Assembly: GCF_051390635.1 (NCBI RefSeq)
Contig: NZ_JBPODT010000002.1
Coordinates: 930,001-994,000, forward strand
Source: Microbaculum sp051390635
Lineage (GTDB): Bacteria > Pseudomonadota > Alphaproteobacteria > Rhizobiales > Tepidamorphaceae
DNA length: 64,000 nt
Direction: 5' to 3'
Under the pieces are notes generated by a model that made no database searches, was not told the DNA's origin, and saw nothing but the letters and a program-made list of their open reading frames with translations. Both the position numbers and the translations under genes were made by a program. Within the stretch, counting starts at the first letter, position 1, and every line of letters begins with the position of its first letter. Below are positions 1 to 6,960 of this stretch, one piece after another.

Positions 1-1
1 G

Positions 2-1117
2 AAATACGAAGGGGGAGGCGCCTTCCATAACAACGGCGCTATCTACAAGCTCGACAAGTCGATGATCGAGGGCACCGACCTGCGTGATCCCGCCATTCGC
101 AAGCTCGACCAGTCGCGCATTGGCGCGATCCTGACCGGCGACGCCGACGCACTGCACGATGGCCCGCCGGTCACCGCCATGCTGATCCAGAATACCAATC
201 CCGTCTCGGTCGCGCCCGAACAGGAACTCGTGAAGCGCGGCTTTGCCCGCGACGACCTGTTCGTCTGCGTCCACGAGCAGTTCATGACCGAGACGGCGAA
301 GATGGCCGACGTCGTGTTGCCGGCGACGATGTTTCTGGAGCACGACGACATCTACAAGGGCGGTGGCCACCAGTATCTGATGCTCGGACCGAAGCTGGTC
401 GACGCGCCGGGGGAGGCGCGCGAGAACCATGTTGTCCATGCCGAGATCGCGCGCCGCGTCGGCGCGGAGCATCAAGGCTTCGCCATGAGCGCGCGGGAGC
501 ATATCGACTGGATGCTGAAAGCGTCCGGCTACGGCACGCTTGCCGACCTGGAGGCCGATCGCTGGCGCGATATCCAGCCGGATTTCGAGACCGCCCACTA
601 CCTGAACGGCTTCGCCAATCCGGATGGCAAGTTCCGGTTCTCGCCCGACTGGACGAATATCGTTGCGCCTAACGACGGCCCGATGGGGCCGTGGCGGACG
701 CTACCCGAACTGCCCGATCATTGGACGGTGATCGAGGAAGCCGATTCCGAACACCCGTTCCGGCTGGCGACTTCGCCGGCGCGCCGGTTCCTCAATTCCA
801 CGTTCAACGAGACGCCGACGTCGCGCGAGCGCGAAGGCCGGCCGGAAGTGATGATCCACCCGGAAGACGCCGCCGCCCTGGGTGTCGGGGACGGCGATCG
901 GGTCCGTATCGGCAATCGCCGCGGCGAGGTTCGCCTGCATGCCCGCCTGTTCGACGGGGTGCGCCGCGGTGTGCTGATCTCCGAAGGGGTGTGGCCGAAC
1001 GAGGCCTTTCCGGACGGCAAGGGCATCAACACCTTGACCGGAGCCGATCCGGTTGCGCCCTATGGCGGCGCGGCTTTCCACGACAACCATGTTTGGCTGC
1101 GCGGGGCAGGCTGGTAA
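2..1117 (+). CDS. Molybdopterin oxidoreductase, C-terminal part (5' end outside window)
   Basis: The reading frame is already open at base 2, so the N-terminal part, including any Fe-S motif and the metal-ligand residue, lies upstream. About 371 residues are visible. They carry the bis-MGD enzyme signatures QNTNPVSVAPEQ and DVVLPATMFLEHDD, then a C-terminal dinucleotide-binding barrel beginning near LATSPARRFLNS and including MIHPEDAAALGVGDGDRV. Family knowledge places it with DMSO reductase-type anaerobic dehydrogenases that bind molybdenum bis-MGD. The substrate cannot be read from this fragment, and no electron-transfer subunit follows it. An ATG at 62 is internal and is not the real start. 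The family is secure and the exact enzyme is unknown. Confidence 0.9.
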   Translation, partial: KYEGGGAFHNNGAIYKLDKSMIEGTDLRDPAIRKLDQSRIGAILTGDADALHDGPPVTAMLIQNTNPVSVAPEQELVKRGFARDDLFVCVHEQFMTETAKMADVVLPATMFLEHDDIYKGGGHQYLMLGPKLVDAPGEARENHVVHAEIARRVGAEHQGFAMSAREHIDWMLKASGYGTLADLEADRWRDIQPDFETAHYLNGFANPDGKFRFSPDWTNIVAPNDGPMGPWRTLPELPDHWTVIEEADSEHPFRLATSPARRFLNSTFNETPTSREREGRPEVMIHPEDAAALGVGDGDRVRIGNRRGEVRLHARLFDGVRRGVLISEGVWPNEAFPDGKGINTLTGADPVAPYGGAAFHDNHVWLRGAGW

Positions 1118-1158
1118 GTTAACTACTCTACGGTGCGTTTTTCAGACTGGGAGGCCGG

Positions 1159-1491
1159 ATGATGCGGTTCGGTGCTGGTATTTTGCGTTTCGGGTATTTT
1201 CTGGTGGTGGTCGGCGGTCTGCTGCTGGCGACCGGACATCAGGCGGTGGCGCTGAGCGATCCCGAGGTTCCGCCCGAGGAGGGCGCCCGCCTTGCCTTGA
1301 TCGACTATTGTGTCCAGCAGGAAAGCGGCAAGCACGGCCAGTACGGCACCTACGTCAACACCTGCAAGTGCGCGACGAACCGGGTGCTCAAGGAAATGAA
1401 CCAGGACGAAATGAAGGGCGTCGCCAAGTGGAAGAAGCCCACCTCGGCCGTCAAGAGCCGCTGGGAAAGCGCCTGGGAAGGCTGCAAGTAG
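1159..1491 (+). CDS. Small exported cysteine-containing protein, unknown function
   Basis: The 110-residue product starts at the first of two ATGs, behind a GGAGG about 6 bases upstream. Residues 1-31 form a signal peptide (hydrophobic run FLVVVGGLLLATG, cleavage likely after QAVA). The mature part of about 79 residues is hydrophilic, lysine-rich near the end, and has four cysteines at about 51, 69, 71 and 109, with the pair in NTCKCATN. This suggests a disulfide-bonded periplasmic protein. I recognise no family. It lies 41 bases after the molybdopterin oxidoreductase on the same strand, so it could be co-transcribed, but that link is inference. It converges on purN with only 6 bases between the stop codons. 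Confidence 0.7.
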   Translation: MMRFGAGILRFGYFLVVVGGLLLATGHQAVALSDPEVPPEEGARLALIDYCVQQESGKHGQYGTYVNTCKCATNRVLKEMNQDEMKGVAKWKKPTSAVKSRWESAWEGCK

Positions 1492-1497
1492 AGCCGG

Positions 1498-2154
1498 TCA
1501 GCGCGGGGCGTCGGTTAGTGGCGGAACCGCGAGCGCGGGCTGCTCGGCTATGTCCTCGTCGACGATGACCCGTTCGTCGACGAGCCTTGCCTTTCCGGAT
1601 GCGATCAGCTCCAGCGCCAGCGGATAGATCCGGTGCTCGTAGGTCAGGACGCGCGCAGCCAGCGTGTCCGCCGTGTCGCGGTTCGAGACGGGGACCGCGA
1701 CCTGGGCGATGATCGGGCCGTTGTCCATTTCCGGACGGACGAAATGCACCGTGCAGCCGGTGATGCGCACGCCGGCCTGCAAGGCGCGTTCGTGCGTTTC
1801 GAGGCCCGGGAAGGCCGGCAGCAGGGACGGGTGGATATTGATCACTTGGTCGCGCCAGCGCCCGACGAAATCCGCGCTCAGGATCCGCATGAAGCCTGCA
1901 AGGCAGATCAGGTCGACCTCGGCGTCTTCCAGTGCTTGCGTCGCGGCGTCCTCGAAGGCCTGTCGGCTGCCCTTGCCCCGAAAATCGATCACTTTCGTGG
2001 CGATGCCTGCAGCGGCCGCGGTTTCCAGTCCCTTGGCGTCGGGCTTGTTCGAGATGACGAGGACGATCTCGGCGGGATAGTCGGGCCTGCGGCACGCCTC
2101 GATCAGCGCGGCCATGTTGCTGCCGCGCCCGGAAATCAGTATTGCGACCCGCAT
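1498..2154 (-). CDS. purN: Phosphoribosylglycinamide formyltransferase PurN
   Basis: This 218-residue cytosolic enzyme transfers the formyl group of 10-formyl-tetrahydrofolate to GAR, step 3 of IMP synthesis. The start at 2154 gives MRVAILISGRGSNMAALI, the classic PurN N-terminus with the phosphate-binding SGRGSN loop. Further on are the folate-site and catalytic stretches (LAGFMRILSADF, then NIHPSLLPAFPGLETH with the catalytic His) and an Asp in HFVRPEMDNGPII. Length is normal for PurN (about 210). The gene follows purM by 8 bases and both are surely one transcription unit. A longer open frame upstream in the same frame is only a shadow of purM. Confidence 0.96.
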   Translation of the reverse strand: MRVAILISGRGSNMAALIEACRRPDYPAEIVLVISNKPDAKGLETAAAAGIATKVIDFRGKGSRQAFEDAATQALEDAEVDLICLAGFMRILSADFVGRWRDQVINIHPSLLPAFPGLETHERALQAGVRITGCTVHFVRPEMDNGPIIAQVAVPVSNRDTADTLAARVLTYEHRIYPLALELIASGKARLVDERVIVDEDIAEQPALAVPPLTDAPR

Positions 2155-2162
2155 CCGCCCGC

Positions 2163-3239
2163 TCACCGTGAAAGGCTCCCGGCGTAGCGGACCGAGGGGT
2201 CGTCGCCGGCACAAAGGCGGCCGAGCCGCCAGACCGTCTCGCCGAGGTCGCGCAGAAGGGTCTCCACCGCCTCGGCCTTGCCGGCCTCGACCACGACGAC
2301 CATGCCGACGCCGCAGTTGAAGGTGCGCAGCATCTCCGCTTCCTCGATCGAGGCCGTTTCGGCGAGCCAGCGGAATACCGGCGGCAGCACGAAGCTCTCC
2401 AGATCGATATCGGCGACGAGGGTATCCGGCAGCACGCGCGGCAGGTTCTCGGTCAGCCCGCCGCCGGTGATGTGCGCGAGCGCCTTGACCGCACCGGTCT
2501 CGCGGATCGCCTGAAGCACCTGACGGACGTAGATGCGGGTCGGCGCCAGCAGGGCGGCGCCCAATGCCGTCTCCGTGGCGAACGGTGCGGGATCGGACCA
2601 TGTCAGCCCGGCATCGGCGACGATCTTGCGAACCAGTGAGAAGCCGTTCGAATGAACCCCGGAGGAGGCCAGCGCCAGCAGCACGTCGCCGTCCGCGACA
2701 TCGCCGCGCGGCAGCAGCTGGTCGCGTTCCACCGCGCCGACCGAGAAGCCGGCGAGGTCGTAATCGCCCTTGGCGTAGAGACCGGGCATCTCCGCCGTTT
2801 CGCCGCCGATCAGCGCGCAGCCCGCCTGCCGGCAGCCTTCGGCGATGCCCTTGACGATGCCGTAGCCGACATCCGATTCGAGCTTGCCCGCGGCGTAGTA
2901 GTCGAGGAAGAACAGGGGCTCGGCGCCTTGCACGACGAGATCGTTTACGCACATGGCGACGAGGTCGATCCCGACCGTGTCGTGGATGCCGGTCTCGATG
3001 GCGATCTTGACCTTGGTGCCGACCCCGTCATTGGCGGCGACCAGCAGCGGATCGCTGAATCCGGCCGCTTTCAGATCGAAAACGCCGCCGAATCCGCCGA
3101 TTTCCGCGTCGGCACCGGCGCGAACCGTCGATTTCACCAGCGGCTTGATGGCGTCGACGAACGCATTGCCGCGCCCGATATCGACCCCGGCATCGGCATA
3201 GCTGACGCCGCCTCCGGCCTTTGCATCCTGTCCGCTCAA
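2163..3239 (-). CDS. purM: Phosphoribosylformylglycinamidine cyclo-ligase PurM
   Basis: PurM closes the imidazole ring, converting FGAM to AIR with ATP (step 5 of purine synthesis). Visible motifs include SYADAGVDIGRGN at the N-terminus, the ATP-binding stretch DGVGTKVKIA, GGETAEMPGLY, and HITGGGLTENLPRVLP. I chose a TTG start at 3239 (358 residues) because a strong AAGGAGGT lies 5 bases before it; the ATG at 3269 has no such site and would add 10 residues unlike the family. The gene is first in a purM-purN operon and is divergent from the DUF2066 gene. Family length is about 345-360, which fits. Confidence 0.95.
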   Translation of the reverse strand: MSGQDAKAGGGVSYADAGVDIGRGNAFVDAIKPLVKSTVRAGADAEIGGFGGVFDLKAAGFSDPLLVAANDGVGTKVKIAIETGIHDTVGIDLVAMCVNDLVVQGAEPLFFLDYYAAGKLESDVGYGIVKGIAEGCRQAGCALIGGETAEMPGLYAKGDYDLAGFSVGAVERDQLLPRGDVADGDVLLALASSGVHSNGFSLVRKIVADAGLTWSDPAPFATETALGAALLAPTRIYVRQVLQAIRETGAVKALAHITGGGLTENLPRVLPDTLVADIDLESFVLPPVFRWLAETASIEEAEMLRTFNCGVGMVVVVEAGKAEAVETLLRDLGETVWRLGRLCAGDDPSVRYAGSLSR

Positions 3240-3242
3240 TCG

Positions 3243-3250
3243 GACCTCCT
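3243..3250 (-). promoter_or_regulatory. Strong Shine-Dalgarno that fixes the purM TTG start
   Basis: On the minus strand AAGGAGGT is followed after a few bases by TTG at 3239. It lies inside the reading frame that would start at the ATG at 3269, which argues against that longer start. Confidence 0.75.
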
Positions 3251-3362
3251 TCGCGTTTGCGCCATACAAACAAACCCGATGGGAAAGGCAAGCGTGCGGT
3301 GCCCTGTGTCAACAGCCCGTTGCGCGCTTGCATGCGGTGCGCGAATAGGCCGGACTGTGGTC

Positions 3363-4448
3363 ATGGGAGCACGCGGCGATTCGAAGGCGACGGGCCGGGC
3401 CTGGCTGGCGCTGCTGGCCGGGCTGCTTTGGGCCGCGCCCGCCTCCGGGATCGATTTCGCCAATCGGTTCGACCCCTATGTGGTGGATGGTATTGACGTT
3501 TCTGCCGTCGCTACCGATGCGGTAGCCGCCAAGGCGGCGGCGCTCGACGACGCGCTCGTGATGTCGGGCATGCGCGTCCTGCGCCGCGTCGCGGCGAGCG
3601 GAACCCCGCCGGAAATATCGCCGGAAACGGCCGAACAGCTGTTGTCGAGCTACGAGAATGCCAGCGAACAGGTCGGCACGACCGGTTATTCGGCCACCTA
3701 CAAGATGGTCTATTCGCCGATGCTGGTGCGTGGCTTCCTCGCCAGGCGCGGCATCGCGGTCGTCGACCGACCGGCGCCGACCGTTCTGCTGATCCCGATC
3801 GTTGTCGAAGACGGCGAGGAGCGCTGGTGGGACGACGCGGCGGACTGGGCCGGCGCCCTCGGCGCAGTCGACATGGAGGAGCGCCTGACCCCGGTCCGTC
3901 TTCCGGGCAATACCGTCGAGGACAAGGCCGCCCGCCGCGATCGCCTGCTTGACGGTGATTTCCTGACCCTCGGCCAGTTCCGCGTGCGCTACCACACGCA
4001 CTCGGCGGTGATCGTCCGGCTCGATCGCGCCTCGGACGGCGAGGGCATGCTTTTGACACTGAGCGGCGAGGACGCGGCCGGCCCGATCGACGTCACGACG
4101 GAGGTTTCATCGGGCGGACTGGACGCGGCCGCCGTCCGGGTCGGCGACATCCTGGCCGAACGCTGGAAGGAGGTCGCCATGGGCTCCGGCACCATCGGGC
4201 TGGCGCTCGGCAGCAGTCTTCCCGTGCGCGCCCTGCTGACGGGCGGCCCGGAGGATTGGGACGTGCTGAAAAGCCGCCTCGAGGCGAGCGGCGCGGTGAA
4301 CGGGCTCGCGGTGGAAGGCGTCGGCGGCAGTGACGCCAACATCGTGATCTGGTTCACCGGAAGCGCCGCCGACCTGCCGCAACGCCTGTCTCGGGACGGC
4401 CTCGATCTGTTCGAGGCCGGCGGGGCCTGGCTTCTGCAGGCCTATTGA
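3363..4448 (+). CDS. DUF2066 domain protein, exported
   Basis: A 361-residue protein with an N-terminal signal-like hydrophobic stretch (AWLALLAGLLWAAPASG). After it comes the DUF2066 pattern: FDPYVVDGIDVSA, then ALDDALVMSGMRVLRRV, YSATYKMVYSPMLVRGFL, and VLLIPIVVEDGEERWW. The family is common in alpha- and gammaproteobacteria, usually just upstream of pgsA-like or perM-like and hda-like genes, as here. Its molecular role is not established. I chose the ATG at 3363; a GTG two codons earlier is possible. The ORF is open far upstream only because it is antisense to purM. It is followed by the phosphatidyltransferase gene after 110 bases. Confidence 0.85.
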   Translation: MGARGDSKATGRAWLALLAGLLWAAPASGIDFANRFDPYVVDGIDVSAVATDAVAAKAAALDDALVMSGMRVLRRVAASGTPPEISPETAEQLLSSYENASEQVGTTGYSATYKMVYSPMLVRGFLARRGIAVVDRPAPTVLLIPIVVEDGEERWWDDAADWAGALGAVDMEERLTPVRLPGNTVEDKAARRDRLLDGDFLTLGQFRVRYHTHSAVIVRLDRASDGEGMLLTLSGEDAAGPIDVTTEVSSGGLDAAAVRVGDILAERWKEVAMGSGTIGLALGSSLPVRALLTGGPEDWDVLKSRLEASGAVNGLAVEGVGGSDANIVIWFTGSAADLPQRLSRDGLDLFEAGGAWLLQAY

Positions 4449-4465
4449 AGCTCACTATTGAGCTT
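4448..4465 (+). terminator. Short hairpin after the DUF2066 gene (possible weak terminator)
   Basis: AAGCTCA and TGAGCTT form a perfect 7-bp stem with a 4-base loop directly at the stop codon. Only TTT follows, so it may be an mRNA end-protecting hairpin or a weak attenuator between this gene and the next. Confidence 0.3.
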
Positions 4466-4490
4466 TGTCTCCGCGTCGCTTAACTGCACC

Positions 4491-4562
4491 ATGATGAAGC
4501 GCAGGACCCGACCTTTGAGGCCCTGGGCGTTTACGGAATCCTTGGTCCCGGAGCCGACTTGA
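4491..4562 (+). other. Possible 23-codon leader ORF overlapping the pgsA-like start
   Basis: An ATG-ATG at 4491 opens a 23-codon frame beginning MMKRRTRPLRPWAF. Its stop codon TGA overlaps the TTG start at 4559 (TTGA). The arrangement could couple translation of the phosphatidyltransferase to this leader. No clear ribosome-binding site is seen and chance is quite possible. Confidence 0.2.
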
Positions 4563-5119
4563 GCCTTCCGAATTTCATCACGATCTGCCGGCTGCTCCTC
4601 GTACCGGCCGTGGTCTATCTGATCGTCACCGGGCAGCCGCTGGTCGCATTCTGGCTGTTTGTCGTCGCCGGCATCTCGGATGCGGTCGATGGTTTTATCG
4701 CCAAGCGATTCAAGGCAGAGACCGAGCTCGGCGCCTATCTCGACCCGCTCGCCGACAAGGCGCTTCTCGTCTCGATCTACGTTTCGCTCGGCATTTTCGG
4801 CGAGATGCCGATCTGGCTGGTATTCCTGGTCGTGAGCCGCGATGTGTTCATCATCGTCGCCGTCATGCTGTCCTGGATGCTGTCGCGTCCCGTCGCCATG
4901 GCGCCCCTGATGATCAGCAAGGCGAATACGGCCGGGCAGATCCTGCTCGCCGCCGTCGTGCTTGCCGATCTCGGGTTCGGATTGCATATGCGGGATCTTC
5001 GCGAATGGCTGGTGTTGCTGGTTGCGGGACTTACCGTATTGTCGGCCGCGGCCTATCTCGTCGAATGGCTTCGTCATATGGCGAAGGCCGACGGACCGGC
5101 TACGCCCGACAAACAGTGA
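4559..5119 (+). CDS. CDP-alcohol phosphatidyltransferase family membrane protein (PgsA-like)
   Basis: The 186-residue integral membrane protein starts at TTG 4559; no ATG or GTG lies in frame before an upstream stop. It holds the family signature DAVDGFIAKRF followed by GAYLDPLADK, the two Asp pairs that bind metal and CDP. The usual Arg of the AR pair is Lys here. About five hydrophobic segments are visible. Family members make phosphatidylglycerophosphate or related lipids from CDP-diacylglycerol. Whether this is the main PgsA or the paralogue usually found beside perM/hda genes cannot be decided from sequence, so I leave the symbol blank. It is 15 bases from the permease gene downstream. 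Confidence 0.85.
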   Translation: MSLPNFITICRLLLVPAVVYLIVTGQPLVAFWLFVVAGISDAVDGFIAKRFKAETELGAYLDPLADKALLVSIYVSLGIFGEMPIWLVFLVVSRDVFIIVAVMLSWMLSRPVAMAPLMISKANTAGQILLAAVVLADLGFGLHMRDLREWLVLLVAGLTVLSAAAYLVEWLRHMAKADGPATPDKQ

Positions 5120-5134
5120 GGCAGGGGGCCTGAC

Positions 5135-6235
5135 ATGACCTTCCAGAAGCAGGTGTTGTTCTGGACCGCCGGGCTCGTGGTGTTCATCCTCGCGCTATAC
5201 GTGCTGAGCCCGGTTCTGCTGCCCTTCGTCGCCGGCATGGCGCTCGCCTATGCTTTGGACCCTATCGCAGACCGTCTGGAGAGATTCGGCCTGAGCCGGC
5301 TGGTCGCGACGGTCGTGATTCTCGTGGTGTTCGCGCTCGTCTTCCTGGTCGTGCTGATTGCCCTGGTGCCGGTTCTCTCCCATCAGGTCGCCCAGTTCGC
5401 CGAGCGGTTGCCGGACTATGCGCACAAGCTGCAGCTGGTGGTTCGGGATATCAGCCAGAGCTGGCTGCAGGTGGGTTTGGTGCGCGATCTGCTGGGCATG
5501 AATGGAGCCGAGGGGGCCTCGCCGATCAGCAACGCCGGCATCGTCGGCCAGGTGGCGGGATGGTTCGGCCAGCTGCTTCAATCGCTGCTTTCCGGCGGTC
5601 TGGCGCTCGTCAACCTCGCCGCGCTGCTGACCGTGACGCCTGTCGTCGCCTTCTATCTGCTCAACGATTGGGACCGGATGATCGCCCGGATCGACAGCTG
5701 GCTGCCGCGCGATCACGCCGAAACGATCCGGTCGCTTGCCCGGCAGATCGATGAAGCGCTCGCCGGATTTGTCCGTGGACAGGGCCTTGTCTGCCTGACA
5801 CTTGGTGTCTTCTACGCGGCCGGGCTGTCGCTCGTCGGACTGAATTTCGGTCTCCTGATCGGCCTCGGCGCCGGCCTGATCAGCTTCATTCCCTATGTTG
5901 GCTCGATTGCCGGGTTCCTGGTTTCGATCGGCGTCGCCTCGGTCCAGTTCTGGCCCGACTGGCTCATGATCGCCGCCGTCGCCGTGGTGTTCTTCATCGG
6001 GCAGTTCCTGGAGGGCAATGTCTTGCAGCCGAAGCTGGTCGGCGGCCATGTCGGGCTGCACCCGGTGTGGCTCATGTTCGCCCTGTTCGCCTTTGGCTAC
6101 CTGTTCGGCTTCGTCGGCATGCTGATCGCCGTCCCCCTTGCCGCCGCCGTGGGCGTGCTGGCCCGCTTCGGGCTCCGACAATATCTCGACAGCCGTTTCT
6201 ACACGGGATCGGACAGCGACGCGCCTCGATCATGA
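5135..6235 (+). CDS. AI-2E family transporter (PerM/TqsA-like permease)
   Basis: A 366-residue polytopic protein with two N-terminal helices, a middle amphipathic region (about 90-170) and a C-terminal block of helices. The conserved stretch GLISFIPYVGSIAGF and the following FLEGNVLQPKLVG are diagnostic of the AI-2E/PerM family. Members are membrane carriers, some of them Na+/H+ antiporters or autoinducer exporters; the substrate here is unknown. The stop codon overlaps the hdaA start (ATGA), so the two are translationally coupled, an arrangement seen in many alphaproteobacteria. Confidence 0.9.
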   Translation: MTFQKQVLFWTAGLVVFILALYVLSPVLLPFVAGMALAYALDPIADRLERFGLSRLVATVVILVVFALVFLVVLIALVPVLSHQVAQFAERLPDYAHKLQLVVRDISQSWLQVGLVRDLLGMNGAEGASPISNAGIVGQVAGWFGQLLQSLLSGGLALVNLAALLTVTPVVAFYLLNDWDRMIARIDSWLPRDHAETIRSLARQIDEALAGFVRGQGLVCLTLGVFYAAGLSLVGLNFGLLIGLGAGLISFIPYVGSIAGFLVSIGVASVQFWPDWLMIAAVAVVFFIGQFLEGNVLQPKLVGGHVGLHPVWLMFALFAFGYLFGFVGMLIAVPLAAAVGVLARFGLRQYLDSRFYTGSDSDAPRS

Positions 6236-6912
6236 CCGCCGGCCGTCAACTCGCTCTGGACCTGCCGCATCGCGAAGCGCTCGGCCGGGAAGATTTCCTG
6301 GTGTCGGACTCGAACGCCGCCGCCGTGGCCGCGATCGATTCCTGGCCGGATTGGCCGCATTCGGGCCTCGTTCTGGTCGGGCCGGAGGGAAGCGGCAAGA
6401 GCCATCTGGTCTCGGTCTGGCGGCAGCTGTCGGGCGCGCGAAGGCTGTCGGCCGGTGACGTGACCGGCGATCCGCAGACACTGATGGGGCGCGCGGGGGC
6501 CGTCATAATCGAGGATTGCGGACCCGGGCTCGACGAGACCGCGATGTTCCACCTCTTCAATGCCGTCGAACGTTCGGGGGCGGACATTCTTCTGACCGCG
6601 CGAACCGAGCCGCGCGTGTGGGGGATCGGCCTGTCCGACCTGATGTCGCGATTGAGCCGATTGCCGGTTGTCCGGCTTGAGGCACCCGACGACTCCCTGC
6701 TGCTGGCCGTGATGATGAAGCTGTTCGCGGACCGGCAAGTGAGCGTGGACGTATCGGTGTTGCGCTACCTGGCGCCGCGTGTGGAACGGAGCTTTGCCGC
6801 GGTCCGCGACATCGTTGCCCGGCTCGACCGTGCTGCGATCGAGGAAAAGCGCCCCGTGACCCGGGCGCTCGCAGCGCGTATTCTGAACCAGGGTGAGCAG
6901 GAGACGGGCTGA
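6232..6912 (+). CDS. hdaA: DnaA-inactivating ATPase homologue HdaA
   Basis: A 226-residue DnaA-like AAA+ protein without the DnaA DNA-binding domain. Residues 6-11 (QLALDL) match the sliding-clamp binding motif at the N-terminus of Hda proteins. A Walker A (GPEGSGKSHL, about 48-57) and Walker B-like AVIIEDCG follow, with a lid ending in AAVRDIVARLD. By homology it works with the DNA-loaded clamp to stimulate ATP hydrolysis on DnaA, preventing re-initiation. The ATG at 6232 overlaps the permease stop. It is followed by ppk after 48 bases. Length and motif order match HdaA/Hda closely. Confidence 0.9.
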   Translation: MTAGRQLALDLPHREALGREDFLVSDSNAAAVAAIDSWPDWPHSGLVLVGPEGSGKSHLVSVWRQLSGARRLSAGDVTGDPQTLMGRAGAVIIEDCGPGLDETAMFHLFNAVERSGADILLTARTEPRVWGIGLSDLMSRLSRLPVVRLEAPDDSLLLAVMMKLFADRQVSVDVSVLRYLAPRVERSFAAVRDIVARLDRAAIEEKRPVTRALAARILNQGEQETG

Positions 6913-6960
6913 TCGGGTCATCAATGAATGTTCATAAAGCGCCATTAAGTTGCTGCGTTG

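Noticed and set aside
6917..6935. PhoB-like box upstream of ppk (GTCAT...GTTCAT)
   Set aside because: The two TCAT elements are 14 bases apart rather than the 11 of a Pho box, and the flanks do not match.
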